Shown: in pieces, positions 1-4,619 of the stretch
How positions within the stretch are numbered: position 1 is the first letter of the stretch
Layout: every line of letters begins with the position of its first letter
NCBI GenBank assembly: GCA_037444185.1
Contig: JBBIMW010000065.1
Span: 1 to 7,794 of the forward strand
Length of the DNA stretch: 7,794 nucleotides
Origin: JAILZP01 sp037444185
Lineage (GTDB): Bacteria > Bacillota > Desulfotomaculia > Desulfotomaculales > Desulfocucumaceae
Direction of reading: 5' to 3'
Notes under the pieces: generated by a model
What the model saw: only the letters and a program-made list of their open reading frames with translations
The model's database searches: none
Told to the model about the DNA's origin: nothing
Made by a program: the position numbers and the translations under genes

Positions 1-174
1 TCCTGAAAATTTTTTTGGTACTAATTTACTGCAAGTGCATAACTACTGTAATAAATTCACCGGAGGTATTATTTAATTGAAAAAGTGACCATACTATTAG
101 CAAGGTCTCGACAAGAATCAAGGTTGGGGAGGGTGTCTTGCGTCTGACATAGAATGTCAAAGGGAGGTGAAAAA
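1..174. other. AT-rich intergenic region upstream of the first gene
   Basis: No gene is supported here. A T-run at about 10-16 could be the tail of a terminator whose stem lies before the window. A possible weak promoter for the next gene is TTGGTA (15-20), 17 bases, CATAAC (38-43); each hexamer matches only four of six consensus bases. A ribosome-binding-like GGAGGT sits at 62-67, but the TTG at 77-79 that follows it opens a frame of only three codons. A 20-codon frame from GTG 85 has no ribosome site of its own. I treat the stretch as a leader or intergenic region. Confidence 0.4.
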
Positions 175-450
175 ATGGTAGGGACTCCATTGGCCGATTA
201 TTTTATGAAGGTAAGCGACCGCTTGCCTGAAGAGGCCGAGAGGGTGCTGCTGGCCCTGGTGGACCAGGGAAGTATGAACAAGGAGGAGCTTTCCCTCACG
301 GCAAAGGTGAAAAGAGCGGTGCTGGATCATGTGGTGATGCAGCTTTATGCCTTGGGACTGGTCGAAGTGTCCACCGAGGGCAAGAGCAAAATCTGCAGTC
401 TTACCAGATTAGGAGATGAGTTTCTTTCCTTGATTAGAAGGGCCGGTTGA
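175..450 (+). CDS. Small winged-helix-like protein, probable DNA-binding regulator
   Basis: This encodes a protein of 91 residues. I chose ATG 175 because a near-perfect AGGGAGGTGA (161-170) sits just before it; the in-frame ATG at 154 lies upstream of that ribosome site. The fold is inferred from pattern: a helical N-terminus, a helix-turn-helix-like stretch at residues 34-55 (NKEELSLT...VLDHVVMQL), then a wing-like segment (LGLVEVSTEGKSKICSLT) and a closing helix (RLGDEFLSLIRR), as in MarR/ArsR-type winged helices. There is no signal peptide or membrane segment. It is a separate unit: a terminator overlaps its stop, and the next operon has its own promoter. I do not recognise a specific family or target, and DNA binding is an inference. 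Confidence 0.75.
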   Translation: MVGTPLADYFMKVSDRLPEEAERVLLALVDQGSMNKEELSLTAKVKRAVLDHVVMQLYALGLVEVSTEGKSKICSLTRLGDEFLSLIRRAG

Positions 451-470
451 AGAAAAACCGGCCTTTTGTT
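441..470 (+). terminator. Intrinsic terminator overlapping the stop of the winged-helix gene
   Basis: GGCCGGTT (441-448) pairs perfectly with AACCGGCC (456-463) around a 7-base loop, followed by TTTTGTTT. The left arm encodes the last residues of the upstream protein, and the TGA stop (448-450) lies at the stem-loop junction. It separates that gene from the iscR operon. Confidence 0.9.
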
Positions 471-499
471 TCCCGTACTGCGGAGCAGTCGTATTTTTA

Positions 500-528
500 T
501 TGACTATGTTTCCGGGTCATGATATTAT
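500..528 (+). promoter_or_regulatory. Sigma-A promoter of the iscR-iscS-iscU-mnmA operon
   Basis: TTGACT (500-505), a 17-base spacer and TATTAT (523-528) match the housekeeping consensus at five of six bases in each hexamer. The start of transcription would fall near 535, giving a leader of about 47 bases before iscR. TGAC (501-504) and GTCA (516-519) form a short inverted repeat over the -35 and spacer, and a 10-base palindrome TTTAATTAAA lies at 533-542. Either could be part of an operator for the encoded Rrf2 regulator, but both are too short to be certain. Confidence 0.8.
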
Positions 529-581
529 TAGCTTTAATTAAAATCAGAGTGAAATAGTAGGAATTAACCGGAGGTGAAGGG

Positions 582-1019
582 TTGCGGCTTTCCACCAGAG
601 GGCATTACGGCCTAAAGGCAATGTTTGACCTGGCGCTGCATTACGGGGCTGGCCCCGTATCTTTGAAAAGCGTGGCGGAAAGGCAGAATATATCGGGGTA
701 TTATCTGGAGCAGCTGATGGCGGCGCTCCGCAAGGGCGGCCTGGTGAAAAGCGTGCGGGGTGCCCAGGGGGGGTATGTTTTGGCCCGCCCTCCCGACGAA
801 ATCAATGTGGGTGATGTCATCCGTATTCTGGAAGGCCCCATTGCCCCTGTGGAGTGTGTCAGTGAGTTGAAAGTTGCGGAGTGCGATCAAGCCGACCGCT
901 GCATCACCAGGACTGTCTGGGAAAAGGTCCGGGACGGCATAGCCCGGGTGATGGATTCCATCAGCCTGGCCGATATGTGCCGGGAAGAGGAAAGGTGCCG
1001 TCAGGGCAGGAAATCATAG
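582..1019 (+). CDS. iscR: Rrf2-family transcriptional regulator, IscR-like
   Basis: The product has 145 residues, normal for Rrf2 proteins. The start is TTG 582, preceded by GGAGGTGA (570-577); the protein then begins MRLSTRGHYGLKAM, the typical family N-terminus. The winged helix covers about residues 1-80, with the recognition region NISGYYLEQLMAALRKGG and the wing SVRGAQGGY. Three cysteines that match the Fe-S ligands of IscR lie at 92, 101 and 107 (C-X8-C-X5-C), against C-X5-C-X5-C in E. coli IscR. The motif after the third is CITR, so the E. coli histidine ligand position holds Arg110. Two more cysteines lie at 133 and 139. It is first in an operon with iscS, iscU and mnmA, which fits autoregulation by Fe-S status. 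A CymR-type role in cysteine metabolism is the alternative; the three cysteines favour IscR. Confidence 0.9.
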   Translation: MRLSTRGHYGLKAMFDLALHYGAGPVSLKSVAERQNISGYYLEQLMAALRKGGLVKSVRGAQGGYVLARPPDEINVGDVIRILEGPIAPVECVSELKVAECDQADRCITRTVWEKVRDGIARVMDSISLADMCREEERCRQGRKS

Positions 1020-1054
1020 TGCGGGAACCTGATTAATTGTGAGGAGGAAAAAGA

Positions 1055-2281
1055 GTGCGCAGGATCTATTTCGACCACAGCGCCACCACTCCGGTAAGGC
1101 CGGAAGTAACCGAGGCGATGTGCAGTTTTCTCAAAGACAGGTTTGGCAACCCCACCAGTCTGCATTACTTCGGCCGCCAGGCCAGGAAGGCCCTGGAAGA
1201 GGCCAGGGAGAAGGTGGCCGGGGCCATCGGCGCCGGTCCCGGCGAGATAGTATTCGCCAGCGGCGGCACCGAGTCGGACAACATGGCCATCCATGGGGTT
1301 GCCTACTCCAATAAAAACAGGGGGAACCACATCATCACCTCCGCCGTTGAGCACCACGCCGTGCTGAATACCGTCAAAGCCCTGGGCAAGGAGGGATTCA
1401 CCATCACCATACTGCCGGTGGACAAGTACGGTATGGTCAGTGTGGACGATGTGGCGGCGGCTGTCACCGACAAGACCATACTGATCACCATCATGCACGC
1501 CAACAACGAGGTTGGGACCATCATGCCCATCCGGGAGATCGGCGAGCTGGCCAGATCCCGGGGGATTATCTTCCATACCGATGCCGTGCAGAGCTTCGGA
1601 AAAATTCCGGTGGACGTGAATGAGCTCGGGGTTGATCTGATGAGCCTTTCGGCACATAAAATCTATGGTCCCATGGGTGTGGGGGCTCTGTACATTCGCA
1701 AGGGCACCCGCTGGCGCCAAAGCCTTTTTCATGGCGGCGCCCAGGAGCGCCTGCGCCGGGCCGGCACCGAGAACACCCCGGGCATCATTGCCTTCGGGGT
1801 TGCGGCTGAGTTGGCCAAGTCCAACCTGGAAAAAGAAGGAGCCTATCTCAGGGGGCTCCGGGACAGGTTGATCAAAGAAGTCACGGAAAAAATCGGTCAC
1901 GTCAGGCTAACAGGGCATCCTGTGCAAAGGCTGCCCAACCACGCCAGCTTTACATTTGAGTTCATCGAGGGTGAATCCATGCTGCTGAGCCTTGACATGA
2001 AAGGTATTGCCGCATCCAGCGGATCGGCCTGTACCTCTGGCTCCCTGGAGCCATCCCACGTGCTTCTGGCCATGGGTATTCCCCACGAGGTGGCCCACGG
2101 TTCCATAAGGATTACCCTGGGAATAGACAACAGGCCGGAGGACATAGATTATTTCATGGAAACAATGCCTCCCATTGTTGAAAGATTGCGGGCCATGTCG
2201 CCTCTGGATCAGGAAACCGAGTACGCCATGAATTCAGACTGTGCGGCATGCAAGGTCAGCGGGACCTGCAGCAGGGTCTAG
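1055..2281 (+). CDS. iscS: Cysteine desulfurase, IscS/NifS type (group I)
   Basis: This is a PLP enzyme of 408 residues that removes sulfur from L-cysteine, yielding alanine and an enzyme persulfide passed to IscU and to MnmA. The GTG start at 1055 follows AGGAGG (1042-1047). Visible landmarks are the N-terminal YFDHSATTPV, the cofactor-stacking region EHHAV (99-103), HTDAVQ with Asp176, the PLP lysine in SAHKIYGP (Lys202), and the catalytic Cys326 in SSGSACTSGS, the long flexible loop of group I enzymes. The segment LRAMSPL (378-384) is where many relatives end. Here about 24 more residues follow, finishing SDCAACKVSGTCSRV with Cys396, Cys399 and Cys405. The stop codon TAG uses the first base of a repeat remnant. 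It sits 35 bases after iscR and 68 bases before iscU in the same operon. Confidence 0.97.
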   Translation: MRRIYFDHSATTPVRPEVTEAMCSFLKDRFGNPTSLHYFGRQARKALEEAREKVAGAIGAGPGEIVFASGGTESDNMAIHGVAYSNKNRGNHIITSAVEHHAVLNTVKALGKEGFTITILPVDKYGMVSVDDVAAAVTDKTILITIMHANNEVGTIMPIREIGELARSRGIIFHTDAVQSFGKIPVDVNELGVDLMSLSAHKIYGPMGVGALYIRKGTRWRQSLFHGGAQERLRRAGTENTPGIIAFGVAAELAKSNLEKEGAYLRGLRDRLIKEVTEKIGHVRLTGHPVQRLPNHASFTFEFIEGESMLLSLDMKGIAASSGSACTSGSLEPSHVLLAMGIPHEVAHGSIRITLGIDNRPEDIDYFMETMPPIVERLRAMSPLDQETEYAMNSDCAACKVSGTCSRV

Positions 2282-2320
2282 GAGGCCGTCGAAAAAGTCC
2301 GTCCGCTGCGTCGTGGCTCA
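2281..2320. repeat. Remnant arm of an interspersed repeat between iscS and iscU
   Basis: The stretch begins GGAGGCCGTCGAAAAAGTCC directly at the last base of the iscS stop. It resembles the start of the sequence at 7729-7794 (GGAGGCTGTTTAAAAAG), agreeing at 14 of the first 17 positions. From memory, elements with arms of this form (GGAGGCTGTC then AAAAAG, and the complement at the far end) occur as long imperfect palindromes in several anaerobes. Only one arm is seen here; no complementary arm follows before iscU. It explains the unusually long iscS-iscU gap. Confidence 0.55.
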
Positions 2321-2349
2321 ATGAAAACGTAAACGGGGAGGCCGGTGTG

Positions 2350-2724
2350 ATGTACAGTGAAAAGGTTATGGATCATTTCGAAAATCCGAGGAATGTAGGG
2401 GAAATTCCGGAGGCGGACGGTGTTGGCCAAGTGGGCAACCCCTCCTGCGGGGATATAATGAAGATTTACCTCAAGATTAAGGAAGGCGTGATCGAGGACG
2501 TAAAGTTCAAAACCTTTGGTTGCGGCGCCGCCATCGCCACCAGCAGCATGGTAACCGAAATGGTGAAGGGCAAGACCGTCGAGGAGGCTATGAAAATCAG
2601 CAACAAGCAGGTGGCCGAGGCCCTGGACGGTCTGCCCCCGAAAAAAATGCACTGTTCAAATCTGGCGGCCGACGCCCTCCATGCGGCCATAGAGGATTAC
2701 AGATCAAAGAAGATGAAAGATTAA
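2350..2724 (+). CDS. iscU: Fe-S cluster assembly scaffold protein IscU
   Basis: The scaffold has 124 residues; [2Fe-2S] clusters are built on it from iron and the sulfur delivered by IscS. I place the start at ATG 2350 after GGGGAGG (2335-2341). The frame is open further upstream, but translation there would be low-complexity sequence from the repeat remnant, and the family begins MYSEKVMDHFENPRNVG. The three ligand cysteines are Cys33 (NPSCGD), Cys58 (FGCGAAIA) and Cys102 (KKMHCSN), with Asp35 in the conserved CGD position. The motif that HscA recognises in E. coli (LPPVK) reads LPPKK here, and no hscA or hscB lies in the window. It is followed 32 bases later by mnmA, with a strong hairpin in the gap. 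Confidence 0.97.
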   Translation: MYSEKVMDHFENPRNVGEIPEADGVGQVGNPSCGDIMKIYLKIKEGVIEDVKFKTFGCGAAIATSSMVTEMVKGKTVEEAMKISNKQVAEALDGLPPKKMHCSNLAADALHAAIEDYRSKKMKD

Positions 2725-2727
2725 GCC

Positions 2728-2746
2728 CGGCGGCAGGCTGCCGCCG
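2728..2746 (+). other. Strong GC hairpin between iscU and mnmA
   Basis: CGGCGGCAG (2728-2736) and CTGCCGCCG (2738-2746) are exact complements around one base, giving an 8-bp stem with a GGC loop in RNA. No T-run follows, so it is not a standard intrinsic terminator. It lies just after the iscU stop and 10 bases before the mnmA start. It could protect the 3' end of an iscU message or dampen mnmA expression. Confidence 0.7.
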
Positions 2747-2756
2747 TTGATGTCGG

Positions 2757-3857
2757 GTGAATACATTGTCTGAAGGTAAAAAAGTCATTGTGGCCATGAG
2801 TGGCGGTGTGGACAGTTCGGTTGCCGCCGCCCTTCTGCTTGAACAGGGGTACGAGGTTGTCGGGGTGACCATGCAGATATGGGACCCCGGGGTCACCGAG
2901 GCCGGCGGGGAACACGTGGGCTGCTGCTCCCTGGCGGCTGTGGAGGACGCCAGGAGGGTGGCCCGGATACTGGACATACCATATTACGTAATGAATTTTC
3001 GCCGGATCTTTGAAAAAAGAGTGATCGAGTACTTTATCAGGGAATATCTGGCCGGCAAAACCCCAAACCCGTGCATAGCCTGCAACCGGTACGTGAAATT
3101 CAAGTCGCTGCTGCAAAAAGCGGTGGCGTTGGGGGCGGACTGCGTGGCCACCGGCCATTATGCCAGGCTGTGCCGGGACGGGGTGATGAACAGGCGGCTG
3201 ATTAGAAGGGCGGCGGACAACAGGAAGGACCAGACCTATGTCCTGTACAATATGACCCAGGACCAGATTGCCCGCACATTGATGCCCCTGGGGGACTACA
3301 CCAAGGAAGATGTGCGGAGGATGGCGGCGGAACGGGGCCTGCCTACGGCGGGAAGGCCCGAGAGCCAGGAAATCTGTTTTGTCCCGGACGATGACTATTG
3401 CCGGTTCATCTCCGGGAGGGTTGGGGACCAAATCAAGCCCGGTCCCTTCCTGGACAGGAGGGGCAATGTTCTGGGCACCCACCGGGGTATTCCATACTAT
3501 ACCATAGGCCAGCGCCGGGGCCTGGGAGTCGCCCTGGGGCACAGAGCATACGTGGTGGGTATTGAACCGGGGAGAAACGCCGTGGTGCTGGGGACGGAGG
3601 AGGAACTGCTGTCGCCGGGACTGGAGTCCTCCGACAATAATTTTATTCCCTTTGACGAGCTTAAGGCCCCCCTGAGGGTTGAGGCCCGGATAAGATACAA
3701 CGGGAGGCCCGAACCGGCGGCCATCGAGCCCCTGGAGGGCGGCCGGGTGAGGGTGTCCTTTGACCGGCCCCAAAGGGCCGTAACCCCTGGCCAGGCGGTG
3801 GTTTACTACCAGGGCGATTTGCTGGTGGGGGGCGGGATCATAGAAAGGGGGCTGTGA
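2757..3857 (+). CDS. mnmA: tRNA-specific 2-thiouridylase MnmA
   Basis: This cytoplasmic enzyme of 366 residues uses ATP to adenylate U34 of tRNA-Lys, -Glu and -Gln and replaces its 2-oxygen with sulfur from the desulfurase. The N-terminal PP-loop is SGGVDSS (residues 15-21). The catalytic cysteines are Cys106 in NPCIACN and Cys207 in SQEICFV. Other family blocks are GHYAR (133-137), DQTYVLY (158-164), IGQRRGLG (250-257) and the C-terminal beta-barrel ending VVYYQGDLLVGGGII. The length is usual. The start is uncertain: GTG 2757 has little ribosome site, whereas TTG 2766 is preceded by GGGTGA (2755-2760) and would shorten the protein by three residues. It is last in the operon and is closed by a terminator. 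Its place after iscS and iscU suggests that IscS supplies its sulfur. Confidence 0.97.
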   Translation: MNTLSEGKKVIVAMSGGVDSSVAAALLLEQGYEVVGVTMQIWDPGVTEAGGEHVGCCSLAAVEDARRVARILDIPYYVMNFRRIFEKRVIEYFIREYLAGKTPNPCIACNRYVKFKSLLQKAVALGADCVATGHYARLCRDGVMNRRLIRRAADNRKDQTYVLYNMTQDQIARTLMPLGDYTKEDVRRMAAERGLPTAGRPESQEICFVPDDDYCRFISGRVGDQIKPGPFLDRRGNVLGTHRGIPYYTIGQRRGLGVALGHRAYVVGIEPGRNAVVLGTEEELLSPGLESSDNNFIPFDELKAPLRVEARIRYNGRPEPAAIEPLEGGRVRVSFDRPQRAVTPGQAVVYYQGDLLVGGGIIERGL

Positions 3858-3858
3858 T

Positions 3859-3891
3859 ATGCGTGGGTGGCCGCGCATTTTTTATTTTTTT
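3859..3891 (+). terminator. Intrinsic terminator of the iscR-mnmA operon
   Basis: ATGCGTGG (3859-3866) pairs with CCGCGCAT (3871-3878), with one T-G wobble and a GTGG loop, followed by T6-A-T7 (3878-3891). It begins two bases after the mnmA stop. Confidence 0.9.
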
Positions 3892-3897
3892 CCTGGT

Positions 3898-3903
3898 TAT
3901 AAT
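3898..3903 (+). promoter_or_regulatory. Possible -10 element for the zinc-ribbon gene
   Basis: A perfect TATAAT lies at 3898-3903, right after the mnmA terminator and 32 bases before the chosen start of the next gene. No good -35 hexamer is visible; the expected place falls on the terminator stem and T-run. A separate promoter makes sense after the terminator, but the evidence is only the -10 box. Confidence 0.35.
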
Positions 3904-3935
3904 AATCAACATGAATGTTCAGGAGGCGGCTGTTT

Positions 3936-4109
3936 TTGAACTGCCCTGTTTGTGGAGGCAAGGCCACCGGCAAGGTGGGCATGGATCAGTACTATTGCTG
4001 GGACTGCTGCGTGGAATACAGAATTAACAAAGAAGGGGTTCAAATATACGAGGTGGGCGAGGACGGCAGCCTGGTGGCCCTTGACCCGCGCAATGAGTTT
4101 CTTCTTTAG
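3936..4109 (+). CDS. Small zinc-ribbon protein of unknown function
   Basis: I place the start at TTG 3936, which has AGGAGG (3921-3926) nine bases upstream and gives 57 residues beginning MNCPVCGG. The in-frame ATG at 3915 would add seven residues (MFRRRLF) but has no ribosome site, and the AGGAGG would lie inside the coding region. Two CxxC knuckles, Cys3/Cys6 (NCPVCG) and Cys21/Cys24 (YYCWDCC), form a probable four-cysteine zinc ribbon; Cys25 is extra. The rest (EYRINKEGVQIYEVGEDGSLVAL) looks like short beta strands and ends in an acidic tail. There is no membrane segment. It lies between the mnmA terminator and a small membrane-protein gene. Its function is unknown; nucleic-acid or protein binding is only a possibility. 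Confidence 0.8.
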   Translation: MNCPVCGGKATGKVGMDQYYCWDCCVEYRINKEGVQIYEVGEDGSLVALDPRNEFLL

Positions 4110-4151
4110 GGCCGGACTTTGGCTGGACGTTACAGTTACAATAACCCGGTT

Positions 4152-4179
4152 TTGAGACGTTCTGTGTCAATGTGAAAAT
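4152..4179 (+). promoter_or_regulatory. Possible promoter of the YtxH-like gene
   Basis: TTGAGA (4152-4157), a 16-base spacer and GAAAAT (4174-4179) with an upstream TGT (extended -10 form) give a plausible but weak promoter. It lies 30 bases before the start of the next gene. Read-through from the zinc-ribbon gene is the alternative, since I see no terminator between the two genes. A tandem GTTACA GTTACA (4129-4140) lies just upstream. Confidence 0.3.
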
Positions 4180-4209
4180 CGCCGGAAGGGGAAGTGGAGG
4201 TGCAGAAGG

Positions 4210-4395
4210 GTGTCGAGATTTTTTAAGGGCGTTCTGGCGGGAACCCTGCTGGGCGCACTGGCCGGAATCATTGCAAGGTCCGGCCGCAAGCCGGATATGA
4301 TGAGCAGGATTGACCACGGGGGGGCGCGGCTGAAAGAGAAAACAGGAAAAATAATCAAAGGCATGGCCCGTTCTGTGGATAAAAGATTGAAATAA
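4210..4395 (+). CDS. Small YtxH-like membrane protein with a glycine zipper
   Basis: The protein has 61 residues. The GTG start at 4210 follows GGAGGTG (4196-4202). One hydrophobic segment spans about residues 5-22, with glycines every fourth residue (Gly7, 11, 15, 19), a glycine zipper that favours tight helix packing in the membrane. A basic, polar C-terminal half follows (RSGRKPDMM, then KEKTGKIIKGMARSVDKRLK), probably an amphipathic helix in the cytoplasm. This layout resembles YtxH-domain proteins, which are often stress-related, but it is shorter than many of them and the assignment rests on the N-terminal pattern only. It has its own terminator and precedes alaS. The function is unknown. 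Confidence 0.75.
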   Translation: MSRFFKGVLAGTLLGALAGIIARSGRKPDMMSRIDHGGARLKEKTGKIIKGMARSVDKRLK

Positions 4396-4399
4396 GTGG

Positions 4400-4424
4400 A
4401 GTGAGGGAGTTGCCTCACTTTTTT
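4400..4424 (+). terminator. Intrinsic terminator after the YtxH-like gene
   Basis: AGTGAGG (4400-4406) pairs with CCTCACT (4413-4419) around a 6-base loop, and a run of six T follows (4419-4424). It begins five bases after the stop codon and isolates the gene from alaS. Confidence 0.88.
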
Positions 4425-4455
4425 CATGAGCCGTTTTCGGGGCGGACCCCCGCAC

Positions 4456-4492
4456 AATAACTTATAACTTAGGTACCGGGCACCTAAGTTAT
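4456..4492. repeat. Palindrome with a tandem heptamer upstream of alaS
   Basis: ATAACTTAGGT (4464-4474) and ACCTAAGTTAT (4482-4492) are exact complements around the 7-base loop ACCGGGC. The left arm is preceded by a second copy of ATAACTT (4457-4463), so AATAACTTA (4456-4464) can also pair with the end of the right arm and form a competing stem. There is no T-run after it, and it lies upstream of the alaS promoter, outside the alaS transcript. It may be an interspersed palindromic element (REP-like) or an operator. Confidence 0.6.
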
Positions 4493-4517
4493 TGAATAAG
4501 AGTATAAGCAATTTCAG

Positions 4518-4531
4518 GCCGGAGGTCCGGC
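4518..4531. other. Short GC palindrome upstream of the alaS promoter
   Basis: GCCGGA (4518-4523) and TCCGGC (4526-4531) are exact complements around GG. It is 18 bases before the alaS -35 hexamer. There is no T-run, so it is not a terminator. It may be an operator or part of the neighbouring repeat. Confidence 0.4.
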
Positions 4532-4549
4532 TAATTGAGAGGGCGATTA

Positions 4550-4578
4550 TTGACACTGAGGGATTGTATTTGTATAAT
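4550..4578 (+). promoter_or_regulatory. Perfect-consensus sigma-A promoter of alaS
   Basis: TTGACA (4550-4555), a spacer of exactly 17 bases and TATAAT (4573-4578) match the housekeeping consensus at every hexamer base. Transcription should start near 4585, leaving a leader of about 35 bases, too short for a T-box. Strong, mostly constitutive expression of alaS is expected. Confidence 0.93.
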
Positions 4579-4619
4579 TATACCGCATAAAAATATAACT
4601 GGTAAAATAAGGGAGTTTA

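Noticed and set aside
107..114. CTCGACAA, a near match to a Spo0A box on the - strand
   Set aside because: It is a single octamer with one mismatch, and such matches are common by chance. No second box or supporting promoter layout is seen.
85..147. 20-codon frame in the leader of the first gene, considered as a leader peptide
   Set aside because: Its GTG start has no nearby ribosome site; GGAGGT at 62-67 is too far away. The peptide has no run of regulatory codons.
1001..1900. Open reading frame of 299 codons on the - strand opposite iscS
   Set aside because: It is a shadow of the GC-rich codon pattern of iscS. The product has low-complexity, His/Gly-rich sequence and no ribosome site or family pattern.
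2248..2349. Extended N-terminus of IscU from an upstream in-frame ATG inside iscS
   Set aside because: It would translate the repeat remnant. The family start and the ribosome site both point to ATG 2350.
2721..3878. Open reading frame of 385 codons on the - strand opposite mnmA
   Set aside because: It spans a confidently identified mnmA, and its translation is rich in Pro, His and Gln without recognisable motifs. It is a mirror of codon bias.
4396..4619. Search for a T-box riboswitch before alaS
   Set aside because: No AGGGTGG-type T-box core or antiterminator is present, and the promoter lies too close to the gene.
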